Source: Hesseltinella vesiculosa (lineage: Eukaryota; Mucoromycota; Mucoromycetes; Mucorales; Cunninghamellaceae). From it: 64,000 nucleotides of DNA. Location: positions 1,071,001-1,135,000 of the forward strand of contig MCGT01000001.1 in the NCBI GenBank assembly GCA_002104935.1, read 5' to 3'. The notes below the pieces were generated by a model. The model was not told where the DNA came from. It worked only from the letters and a program-made list of their open reading frames with translations, and made no database searches. Position numbers and translations under genes: made by a program. This document shows, one piece after another, positions 54,195-64,000 of this stretch. Every line of letters starts with the position of its first letter. Positions within the stretch are counted from its first letter, which is position 1.

Positions 54195-56483
54195 AGCGTG
54201 CTATCAAAAATATAAAAAGGACGAGAATTGATCAATAAAGAAATGAAGAAGAAAAATGCAGAAAATCAAACTGGATATATATACAAAACGAGGCTTTCAC
54301 TTCATCCGCTACTCAGGGAAAAACTGAAAACAAAATGCCGTGTTTATCTCTGGCCACCCAGCGTTTTTGCCCAATCAAGCTGATCCGTCAACGTAGCCCG
54401 AATATCCGGGGCGGATGGATTCTACCTCTATTTTATTTTTTTCGCGTTTTTATTTTTGATCCGTCCCCCCCCCCCTGTTTACTCATTTTTGTAAAAAAAA
54501 AAATCACACACGCTTTTTTTTCTCACTGAAAATTGTAACATGCGAACATCAACCATGCATCTGAAATTGTGGGGTTGATACTGCGGGGTAAAGGGGGTAA
54601 ACTTCCGTTGCTGCTGGTGCCGTTCCTAGCATAATTCATTGATTTTTTTACTGGGGAAAAGGGGCATTGACCAACAACCCATCGACCAGAACAAAAAAAA
54701 GCATCCGTCGGTGAATCTGCATAGCCGGCGAACCGACTTCCAAAAAGAGTTTCGGGTTTTCAATCCTCTGCCGAAGGTCACACAAGAACGAGTATGTCAT
54801 TGATGACAAGTGCTTTGTTTATCGTGTCACGATGTCTCTTGTGCTCGTATCAAAATCATCGTAGCATTGATGGACTGCATTACGTCTTTGATTATGCACT
54901 ACAAGGCTTTGCCAATGTACGCAGGTTTTATTTTTTTCTCTGCCTTTCAATTGCAAGATGCTAGTCCAACCAGATGGAAGGGGACCTGAGATTCTGTTTC
55001 AGCAACACGCGCGGAGGAAGTCAGCAGAAAACATAACACATGGACCGCTGCATGGTTCCAATAGATCAAGAATAAAAAAGCGTCCGATGATTGGTTGAGC
55101 GGCAAACGGTTCTCATTGGCGGCATGCACTGGAATATACTAGGGTGTATTACCGGTGATGGACTAGCTTGGATCATGCTTGGTGCTCCCAACACATTTCT
55201 GAATTTCCGTCAGCCGACCTGCGTTTATCCGGCGCATGCCAAGATGTGATTTAACCTCATGCTTAGAAAAAAAATAGTCAGCTTGTGCAACAAAAAGCGA
55301 CCCTCCACTTTCTTTTTAAAACAAAAATCAAAGACAGATGCATTGCATGTACCCTTTCTGCAAAATAAATGTATTACAGGACCAGGAGCCGACTAACAGT
55401 GGCGTGTGTTTCAAAAAAGTCTCGATCTGCGGTAATTTAAAAATAGCTGAGAATGGAAAGCCTGAACGGACCGGGAGATTGATGTTTTGCCTTGGCTGCT
55501 ATACCGCATACAAGAGTCAACCATTTCTCCTGAAAATTGAAAAAGGATTGTGTAAAAAAAAGGAAGGTTTATCTAGGACAGTAATATTGTGCGGTCCGAG
55601 AATAAGAAGGCTACTTTTCCATTATGGAGCTAGAGCGGTTGACGTCACAGGAATCAGGCGCCGGCACCTACCAACAGGCTCCCCTTGGCATTGGAATACA
55701 GGGTTTTCACAATCATTTGGCACGAGCTAGGCTTACACTTGTCGTGAATAATTTTTTTTTAGCAGGCAAACCAATCGGACGAACCGCCAATTTATTTTCA
55801 AGTGCGCGCAAAAGTAAAATCAAGTGCACGCGAAACCATTTTTGCTTTTGTCTAGTCAAGCTGAGGAGAGTGGCATTGAAGCAGGCGACAACGAAAGAAG
55901 AGATTATCAGCATTGGCACCATTTGAGAATGGTGACACTGGCTCTTGGATTACTTTTTAATTCGAGGCTAGTAGCCAGGCTGGGAAGGCATTGTGCGGAA
56001 ATTGAATCTAACGACCCTCTTCTATTGTACATTTTCATGTTGAAAAAAAAAAAAAATGCCACACAGCACTTATCAGTGGTCTGATCGATATGAAATTTGT
56101 AAGGGAACGCAAATGCATGAATGATGATGGTGCTGAAAAATCCAGGCCGATTGGTGAAGGCTGCCCAACCAGCTTTTGTCCAGTTTCGTTTTGACAACTC
56201 CGATTCACCAGCTTAACAAAAAAAAAAAAAAAAAACGGCCATTTTCTCCACAGGTGATCTGATCAAAAATCACAGTGCAACAGCACGCTAACTAAATCCA
56301 TCCCACTTTTGCATACCAGTAAAAAAGGATGAGAAATGGCCATGATGAAAAGCCGCTACCCTGTCAGGCATGATTTATCAGCCCGCCAGAAAGAGTTATC
56401 CAGGGCTCGAAGAATCACCTGGTTGTCACCAAATGATGGCCGGCAGTAGGCAATAGCATGAGAGTATAAAATGTGCGTATTTA
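54195..56483. other. intergenic, repeat-bearing, no gene seen
   Basis: 2.3 kb with the promoter of the PDR transporter at its left end and a dispersed-repeat copy near 56.0-56.4 kb at its right end. Small frames (for example 55338-55730) show no protein-like features. Confidence 0.5.
56040..56404 (+). repeat. dispersed repeat, copy R5
   Basis: Matches R1, R3 and R4 block for block: poly(A)-ATGCCACACAGCA, ATGAATGATGATGGTGCTGAA, GGCCGATTGGTGAAGGCTGC, TTTCGTTTTGACAACTCCGA, poly(A), CGGCCATTTTCTCCACAGG, TCAAAAATCACAGTGCAACA and TTTTGCATACCAGT. It is the longest single copy. Confidence 0.65.
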
Positions 56484-58288
56484 TTAATTGGATGTTGGAG
56501 GGATAGAGTTGCGCTCATATTCTTCTAAGCGGGAGGCGATGCGCTGGAAAAAGCGTGTGCTGATACTAGGCACGTCGCCTGGTAACGCTTGAGGATGCTG
56601 TTGCTGTTGCTGTTGGTCATAATACCTTGGGTGGTGGACAATCGAAGCCGGTGACGAGCTGAATCGATGCTTCAAAAAGCTGGCACGTTGCAAGCCGATG
56701 GGCTGGCTGTTGTCAAAACCGGTGAGGAATTGCGCAGGGCGGAGAGATGTGATGATGGGGCTGGTGATTGAATTGCTGTTATTAGTTGCATTAGAGCGCA
56801 GGAGATCGGACGAGGAGGTAGAGGTGGACACAGAGGAGGAAGTGGTGACGGTGCTTGTGGACGCGCTGGTGGTCAGTAAACCGTGGTCGCGTTCGGCCAG
56901 CAGAGACTTGAGGCCATCCTGGGGTTTCCTCCTTTCCGCAGTCGGGCCACTGTCGGCAGTGATGACACGATGGCGGATTTCATTGCGCAGAGACAAGTTG
57001 CGTTCAATTTCCTTCTGCATTTCTTGTCGAAATTCAACAGAAAAAACCGAACCCTAAGCAAGGCAAAAACAAACAAAAAAGATCGTTCGTCCATTTGATT
57101 CCAGTCGTTTTGACAATTGAGTGCAAAGGGACGTTACCTTGGTCACCTCGGCATCTTCGGTGGGTATGCTGATAGTTTCTTGATCTTCGTCTAATCGAGG
57201 CTCACTGAGCTGTTGAATGGTAGTTTGAGCGCTTTCAAGCAAAGAGGCGTATTCTTTGGCTTGGGTGACGACAACTGACAGCCGATCTTCGGTTTCCACC
57301 TGTTGTTGCTCTAATTCAGAGATACGGGTCAGGAGGCGATCGTTTTCGGTGACAATCTACAAAAAGAAGGAGACACAAGACAACGGTTAGATCAGATGGA
57401 TCAGGTGACTTGACGGTGTGCCTGATTTTTACCCTGGCCAGATCAGATTGGAAATTGTTGACCATGTGGGAGGTGGTGGAGCTGGACTGTTTTTGTGATG
57501 ACAAGGCCTTTTGCAGAAGGGACTGGAGTTGTGCATTTGTTTCACGGGTCGTTTGAAGCTTGTGCTCTAGATCAGCAAGACGTTTGGCGTACACAGTGAC
57601 GCGATTTCTTGACTCCACCTAGCCAAGAAAAAAAGGGCGGATGAAGCTTGGCCACACCCTTCCAAATTACCTTACCATTTCAGTTGCCATATCATTCAGC
57701 TGACCAGATAAACCATCCATTTCACTTCGAAAACGGGTCAATTCCTGTCGAGCTTGAGCCAGTTCTTGGACAAGCTGGTCGGCATCAGGCTGGTCGGCAT
57801 CGGTCTGGTGAGGGGTATGGTGGGGATGACTGTGGGATAAAAAGAGGGTATCGTGAAGTTGGCGGTTTTCCTGTTCCAGTTGGCTAATCTAGAAGGAAGA
57901 TGAATTTAGATTTTGCAATGAGAGCTTTGGTGAAATACCTTGACTTGAAGGGCTTCGTTTGTTTCAGAAATGACCAAGCCCAGGCGAGCGGCCACCTCTA
58001 GGTCATTGGAAATGCTGACTCGCTCTCGTTCTTTTTCAATCAAAATCTTTTGCAGTAGATATACATCGTCAATCACCTCAACTTGCTTCACAAACGATGG
58101 ATTATCTAACGACCAGGCAAATATGAAAGAGATTTTTTTTTAAAAAAAACAATGTATCCATGTGCTTGGTCAGCCCACGCGTCGTTGTTCCATTGTAAGG
58201 ATTCTTGATGACGGTAAAATTTACCTTCGGGCATTGTTCCAAGGCGTTGTAAACAAGGTTCTAGTTTTAATGAAGACGGAATGGTCAT
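56484..58288 (-). CDS. coiled-coil protein, possibly HAP1/TRAK-N-like
   Basis: Six exons: 58288-58225, 58105-57939, 57888-57676, 57618-57433, 57356-57138 and 57053-56484; 472 residues. From about residue 22 to 290 the protein is almost entirely coiled coil, with heptads such as ISQLEQENRQLHDTL, DLEHKLQTTRETNAQLQSLL and LLTRISELEQQQVETEDRL. The stretch DDVYLLQKILIEKERERVSI, followed by DLEVAARLGLVISETNEAL, resembles the N-terminal signature of HAP1/TRAK/BICD-type motor adaptors (ELAARIGxxLLxxN), but this is recall-based. The C-terminal third is Ser/Thr-rich with a poly-Gln run near 56605, ending in an FFQRIASRLEEYERN helix. A cytoskeletal adaptor is a hypothesis only. Confidence 0.75.
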
Positions 58289-58467
58289 AGCAGCTTCATT
58301 GAAGAAATAGGAAGAAAAAAAAAAAAAAAAGGGTTTCCCGCCTTTGTTCCCTTTTTCTCTTTTTTCCGTTCATATTACTTTTACTGCTCTTTGCTGTTGC
58401 TTGTCTAGATCCTTCATAGCAACGTTCATCACTTACTTGTCTTTGTCTATTTTGTGTTGCTAAACCA

Positions 58468-59608
58468 ATGGAGTGGCGTGCCTTGATAGTACTCGTCACA
58501 GGCATGGCTGTGATCTACATGTTTAGCCTAATCCAGGACATTCCCTATCCTCATCCAGCAAAACGCCATGTGTCATCTTCACCGTCGTCTTACCAGCATG
58601 CACCACCGAATGCCACCATCTTGTCTGTCCTTGATGGCTACGTGTACCATACAGCTGTCTGGTACCAAGTGCCACGATGGAGCTCCGTGCGTCTTGGCTC
58701 CTCAGGTCAAGTGGGGTTCCTGCGCCAACAACGACAGCCACTACCACACATGCTGTCCAACTCTACCGTCGACCTGCCTTGGGAACCTGTGCATGAACAC
58801 ATCCTGGATGGTGCGATTTCCCAATATTCAGTTCTTGGTCAGGATGGCCTGGCGTTTGCAGTCTTATATCATACCCTTCACGATGATCGTCTACAGCACT
58901 GTGTGCGCGTGTATTATCTTCCGAAGCAGCCACTTGACGCCACTGGCCTGGCCTACAAGGATTTAAGACTGCCTGGCAGCACTTGGATCTCCCGTTTTTC
59001 TTTGGAAAAGCAAGGCATCATGTACTCTAGGTAAGGCAAAAGAAAAAGAATCAAAGCTTGCCGACAGACAGACAGAAAAGGGGGAGAAAGACGGATAGGT
59101 GTGTTTTCCCACTAAAACCCTCTTTTTTATCTGTTAGAGACCCAGATCAATATAGATTTAGATGGGTCACGTTCCCTGATCGCTTCAGAGATGGGCCTCA
59201 CTCCATGCAAGCTGATGCTATTATTTTACGAACAAGTCAGCCAGGCGATCCAATCAAAGGTGGCAAATCCAGAAAATGCATGCACCTGTGCTCATCGCTT
59301 TTTTTTTTTTTCCTGAACGCCAGCCCATCACCATCAACCGTATGGTATTGTCGATCATCGCTCTGCACTAACGAAAATTCACTCGTCCTTGTAAGTGACA
59401 CCAGAAGAATGCTGGGGTATTCTCACACGGCCTTTTATTTTTTGCTAGACCCGATACCATCCGAGCTGCAACGTTGGATATATACAGAACACGCTCAGTG
59501 TTCTACATCTCGTCCATGATTTCTGACAATGCAACTCGTCGATCTGATGGCTCTGGACAATGGGGCGTCCGTTACAAAGTCGCTGAAGAGGTAGGACAAT
59601 GCCATGCA

Positions 59609-59639
<31 letters not shown>

Positions 59640-60646
59640 GAATAACCAATATTTTTTTCATGCGGTTTTTCAGCCTGGTGTTCTTGTGGATGATGCCATG
59701 GAATACATGGCCTTTGTGGACGGTGTCCATTTTCAACACGAACGTGTCCAATTGGAAACACCCGATATATACACTGGTAAGTTCTTTTGCAAAGACAAAA
59801 AGAGCCTCACATTTTCACCTGGTGCCGAATTAGCACGTTCGGGAGATGGCAAGGTGGTGGTCATGTCGACCATCCGCAATGTGTTCTACTCGTTTGTTTA
59901 TACCAACCGGACAGATTTGATGGCCAAGGATCCTGAAGCTCGCGACCTGATGTATCGCACCAAGGATGGCCTGGCGCTTCCAGAATTCAATATGTATGTG
60001 GATGGACAAGCTGGAAGCGATGAATACGATGGACGGCTGCATGGCCTTGCGCTGGACAGCTCAGGCGAGTACCTGGCGGCCTGGACCTCCTTGGACTCTG
60101 TCTTTCTGTACCATCGGGCAATCTTGGACAGCAGCGCCCAGCACCCTGATGAACTACTGACTGACTGGCGGCGCTCTATGGTGATTCCCTCTCATGATGG
60201 GGGCATGCATCAGGTAAACATCACCCGCGTTATTTGATAAGCAGACAACCTAGTTTTTATATCGTTTGCTTATAGATCCAAATGGTCCAATTTCTGGAAT
60301 CCGATGGCCAAAAATATGTTTGTAGGTGACCCTTTTTTTTTTTTACTCGACCAATTGACCCGGCTCATTTTTTAGTGGTTGGGTTAAAAAATGGCATGGT
60401 GCATTCATACGCGCTGGATGAAACCGACATCCCACCTCCTGCCAATTTGTGGACATTTATCCAACATGAATGGTACCTGTGGCTACGTAAGTGGAGTTTT
60501 GATGACCAAGTTGTGCAACGTGTTGACATCCTTTTTGTTTATTTGTCCCCATTGATGTTTTTTTTCTTTATTCCTTAGCCATGTCCATCGTCGTTTTCTT
60601 TTTTGTGCTGAATGAATTGCAACACTCATCGCGTCCTATTGCATAA
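58468..60646 (+). CDS. unknown membrane-anchored protein (N- and C-terminal hydrophobic segments)
   Basis: Nine exons: 58468-59030, 59138-59259, 59324-59390, 59449-59590, 59674-59776, 59834-60213, 60276-60321, 60376-60486 and 60579-60646; 533 residues. Residues 5-22 form a membrane anchor (ALIVLVTGMAVIYMFSLI). The body has repeated beta-type units (GLAFAVLYHTL, GKVVVMSTIRNVFYSFVY, GEYLAAWTSLDSVFLYHR, YVLVGLKNGMVHSYALD) that suggest a beta-propeller-like fold. It ends with a short hydrophobic stretch (MSIVVFFFVLNEL). The intron 59777-59833 is 57 nt and stop-free, so retention is possible. Family not recognised. It starts 180 bp from the coiled-coil gene on the other strand, sharing a promoter. 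Confidence 0.7.
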
Positions 60647-60950
60647 TCTTTCCCTTCATTGGTTCATTTCTACCCTTTCGTTCTTTGCATTAAAAAATGA
60701 GCATGGTTTTTTTTTTTTTTTTTCATTTTTAATTTATTAAATGTGTACAGAGAAAAGGTATTTTCAAAAGAAAAAAAAAAGTATATGGCAGAAAAAGTTA
60801 AGTCATGCATGGGAATAAAGAGTTGATATTCAAATACGCAAGTGGTGGCTAAAATGCAGATAGAGAAACTACGAAAAACATGAAAAAAAAAACAAGGAGA
60901 GGGTGGCAAAAAAAGGGGGGAGAGTGGTCCCCTTTCTTCCCGCGCTGGTG
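60647..60950. other. convergent intergenic region
   Basis: Trailers of two converging genes with long T- and A-runs (about 60708-60723 and 60770-60780). No gene. Confidence 0.6.
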
Positions 60951-61724
60951 TTACTGATGAAGCGAGGAGGTGGTGGTGGCGGACGAGGTGGAATGGACAG
61001 CGGATGAATTTGCCGTTTTGTTCAAAAGAGGTGTTGTTTCTTGCTGCTGCATTTCTTCAATGATGACAGGACGCAAATGTGGACAAACAGGTGACGTCTG
61101 TTTGGCCCCTCCAATCAACAAAAACACAGATGCACATACCAACAAAAAGGAAAAAGCGATCAGGATGCCATAATTTAACCACAGGATCCACACAGACAGC
61201 TTGGTGGCATCATAGATCAGTGCATTTTCCATGTCGACAAACCATATCAAATGGTTTCCTGCCAGAAGAAGAAAAGAAACAGTGAGTCTCGATCGTCAAT
61301 CAGTCTCTGTCTTTTTTTTCTCTGTACCAATGATGGCCCAGCTGATTTGACCTAAAAAGACAAGACAAGCCCATCGATTTGTCCACACACTGACGGAGGA
61401 CTGGCGCACAGTGTTCGATTCCAAATCCAAGGTCGACTTTGGTTTCCTCAGGCAAGTGGTCAGGACGAGGCAAATGACAATAAACGACGAGATAACGGAG
61501 CCGGCCAAAAACGTAAAGTAATACTGGTGCGCTGCGTGAGAAAAGCGCCACCAAGGCTCAGCTTGCTCCAGCCGGACAAGATACAATGCGGTGTGGGATG
61601 CAAGATACATGTTGTAGACATTGAGTGGCAGCAAAGTCATTAATGAGATCATCAGTCCCACCATTCCAAAGAGACCGAGAGTGAGACCTGCGCTCGACGA
61701 AACCGACAGTCGTTGTGAATTCAT
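60951..61724 (-). CDS. unknown four-span membrane protein
   Basis: Exons 61724-61328 and 61258-60951 give 234 residues. Four hydrophobic segments are visible: LTLGLFGMVGLMISLMTLL, FTFLAGSVISSFIVICLVLT, ACLVFLGQISWAIIGNHLIW across the splice, and WLNYGILIAFSFLLVCASVF. The first loop is polar with aromatics (HQYYF); the C-terminus is Ser/Thr-rich and follows a dileucine-like PLLNK. It resembles tetraspan or Sur7/PalI-type fungal proteins in size and layout, but no signature motif is present. Function unknown. Confidence 0.75.
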
Positions 61725-62540
61725 TTTTTATGCAGTGCAGCAGAGTTAGGGTATAGAGTCGACAAATGAGACAATGGAAAATCGCTTGTAATGAGGGATA
61801 TCAAGCTCGTTGGTAATACGGAGTCTTGAAAGGGAGAAGGGGTAAAATGGACAACAGGTGAACGATTGAGAAAGAAAAGAAAAACAGGAGAAAGAACAAA
61901 AAGCCAAAAAGGCGCCTTTTTATACTTTTTCCATGGCAGTGGCGTTTTGGTCAAAAAAAAAAAAAAAAAAAAAAATAGGCTGCACTAAATCTAAAACCCA
62001 AACGACTGTTTGCCCATCGAAAACAGGATGATCTGAAAGAAGTGAGGTTACAAGGATAGTCAGATATTTAGCTTGAATTTCGATAGGTGGATGGGGTAGG
62101 CTGTATGCCATTTTCGAGAGAGCTGCAACGGCCAAGCCAGACGTCGTCGTTCAGGCTGCTGATTAAAACAGCGTCTGTTCACACCTGTTAATAGACGCCT
62201 GCCAAACAGAAATGAGAAGAGGATATGTGCCGCCTTGTAATTTTTTTTCCACTGCGCCTCTCATCGAGCATGTCGTCGCGTCTGAAGAAGCCGATGTGCT
62301 CTTGTCATGAGAGGGGTCGTCAGGGTCATACAACGTTCCGAGAAATGGTATAAAGTCAAAGGCCAACGTCATCAAACCTTTTTTTCTGGAGAATCACCCG
62401 TTCTGGTCCATCCGAAATTCCTGCAGATAATTATAAGATAAAAAAAAGAGCGCTGGTGACCATCAGGCCGACGGCGCGGGCTGGTTTTACTTTTTTCAGG
62501 GCAGAGGGGATCAGGTAAAAACCAGGGGAAGGTTTGTGTT
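61725..62540. other. intergenic, no gene seen
   Basis: Promoter of the tetraspan-like gene and 3' flank of MSH2. A 22-bp A-run lies near 61955-61976. No coding signal. Confidence 0.55.
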
Positions 62541-64000
62541 TTAATTTTTTAGGAATTCGTTGGCTTGGATTGTCTCTTTGTATTTCTCCTTGACGAGCTT
62601 GATTCGCTTGGCTAATTCAGGGCCACTGGTGACACCACCTTGAGTAATCTCCTGGATCATGTTTTTGATGCTTTGAATACTGTCCTGAGCATCTGTTTCC
62701 ATAGCATCATCCGAGACAGGATCTAAGGGGAAGAGGAAGTCAACGCGGTCATTTTGGGTGTCTGTGATTGCATGGTTTACCTTGCTCGAGTTCTTGCGCT
62801 TTTCGTTTGGCTAGCTGGACAACCGTTGGAGGGAAATTGGCCATTTCGGCGACGTGGATCCCAAAACTTTGGTCACACACGCCCTCTTGAACCTTGTACA
62901 ACAGCGTGATCGAAGGCTGGTTGCCATTGGAATCATCCACATGCACCGCCACGTTTAGGTTCTTGACGTGTGGTAGGCTCGAGCCTAGATCGGTCAGTTC
63001 ATGGAAATGCGTGGCAAATAAGCAAAGAGCCCTGATTTTGGATGCAATGAATCTAAGAGCAAAACCGAGATTAGTTCATTATGCTGCTAACCCAACGATT
63101 TTTTGTTCCCATGATCTTACTCCGAAATTGACCAAGCAAGACCAAAGCCGTCATAAGTGCTCGTGCCTCGGCCCAATTCGTCAATGATGATCAGAGAGTT
63201 TTGTGTGGCAGATTTCAAGATGGTGGCTGTTTCCAACATTTCAGCCATGAAAGTCGATACGCCTTTGAGCTGACTGTCGCCAGCACCCACACGAGCAAGA
63301 ATAGAGTCAAACACGCAAAGCTTGGCCTCGGTACAGGGCACGTAGCAACCCACCTGCGCCATCAGTGCGATCACCCCAATCTAAGATGCGTATTTAAAAA
63401 AAAAAAAAAAAATAAGGGGCTTATTTTCAGGAATGGCCATCCCCCTACCTGTCGGATATACGTTGATTTACCACCCATGTTTGGCCCGGTGATCACCAAA
63501 AACTCAGATTCATCTGCGTAAGAAGTTGCGGAAATAAGCAGATGGTCCTCTTGTCTTCGTCGCATTTTACCTCGCAGCATTGTCACATCGTTGGGAATAA
63601 AGATAACATCGGCCTGTGCTTCAATACAAGGATGGCGGGCCTCCGTGAGTTCTACACCTCCTTGACCAAGAGGCGTCAACGTAGGTCGTACAAAAGGCAC
63701 TGGAGCCATGATCGACACATGGGCGAAGGACACAAGGACATCCAGTCGAGCCAGCACAGACCCCAAGGATTCCAGAACAGGGCAATAAGAAGCTGTCGGG
63801 GTTTACGAGAAATGGTGAGCTCCAAGTCCCTTTTTTTTCCTTTGGTTGGTTTGCACTCTTACCAACAATTTGAATCACTTCCTTGACAAGCTTGGTTTGC
63901 GTTTTTTCATATTCGTCACAAAGTTTAGACCAGGACTCATTGAGGTTCTTTAGGGTCGACGAAGTAAAGAGGACACCGGCCTTTTGCGTGGTGTACTCGA
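62541..64000 (-). CDS. MSH2: DNA mismatch repair protein MSH2, C-terminal part (5' end beyond window)
   Basis: Exons visible on the - strand: >64000-63863, 63792-63571, 63513-63449, 63380-63121, 63052-62781 and 62722-62541. They encode the MutS lever/clamp end and the full ABC-ATPase: Walker [27 protein letters not shown] signature ([20 protein letters not shown]), Walker [21 protein letters not shown], the ATHFHEL His loop and the dimerisation helix region. SFAHVS and VPFVRP upstream are typical of MSH2 among MutS homologues. MSH2 pairs with MSH6 or MSH3 to recognise mismatches. The last exon encodes [18 protein letters not shown] and ends NEFLKN. The exon junctions are in phase throughout. 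Confidence 0.95.

Noticed and set aside
55338..55730. 130-residue + strand frame in the 54-56 kb gap
   Set aside because: No protein-like pattern, no introns or motifs, and no support besides length; chance frame.
1..64000. tRNA or rRNA genes
   Set aside because: No tRNA B-box-like GGTTCGANTCC with a matching cloverleaf and no rRNA sequence was seen by eye; a covariance-model scan would be needed to exclude them.

Overview
The window is nuclear DNA of a filamentous, early-diverging fungus, most likely Mucoromycota (Mucorales-like). This is inferred from gene content and architecture, not from a database match. Genes are dense, with introns mostly of 50-90 nt. Many introns carry long A or T homopolymers next to the splice sites. 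The proteins are those of a chitin-walled hyphal fungus: a chitin synthase activator, a WASP-family protein, GUP1, a PDR transporter and a GDP-mannose transporter.

Layout. 1-13.3 kb: four F-box-like paralogues on the + strand (the first truncated by the window edge). Between the first and second lies a rearranged zone (2.0-5.8 kb) with a frameshifted DIS3L2/SSD1-like remnant and three copies of an AKAP7/ASCC1-like 2H-phosphoesterase gene, two of them in a large imperfect palindrome. 13.8-18.4 kb: a Vrg4-type GDP-mannose transporter, a Sno/PdxT glutaminase and ribosomal protein eL32. 19.6-25.9 kb: one gene of nine exons for a ~1,922-residue Sel1-repeat protein with an N-myristoylation-like start. 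27.5-28.4 kb: a small three-exon unknown gene.

28.4-36.2 kb is accessory-like. It holds a 20-bp minisatellite, a 142-bp array whose every unit looks like an exon plus an intron on the - strand, a 72-bp coding-type repeat, traces of an unrecognised membrane-protein gene, and tandem copies of a dispersed repeat also present near 0.9 kb and 56.1 kb.

36.3-64 kb is mostly conserved housekeeping: GUP1-like MBOAT (-), a small unknown (+), a CRIB-containing WASP (-), a Skt5/Chs4 activator with a CaaX box (+), an Hos2/HDAC3-type deacetylase (+), a Mut-7/EXD3-like exonuclease (-), a PDR/ABCG transporter with two consecutive 5-nt microexons (-), a coiled-coil protein (-), two unknown membrane proteins (+ and -), and the 3' part of MSH2 (-).

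Functional themes: cell wall and polarised growth (GDP-mannose transporter, Skt5/Chs4, Sel1 giant, WASP, GUP1), membrane transport (PDR), and genome maintenance or RNA metabolism (MSH2, HDAC, Mut-7-like). Exon coordinates were worked out by hand from splice motifs and reading frame, and transcripts would be needed to confirm them.
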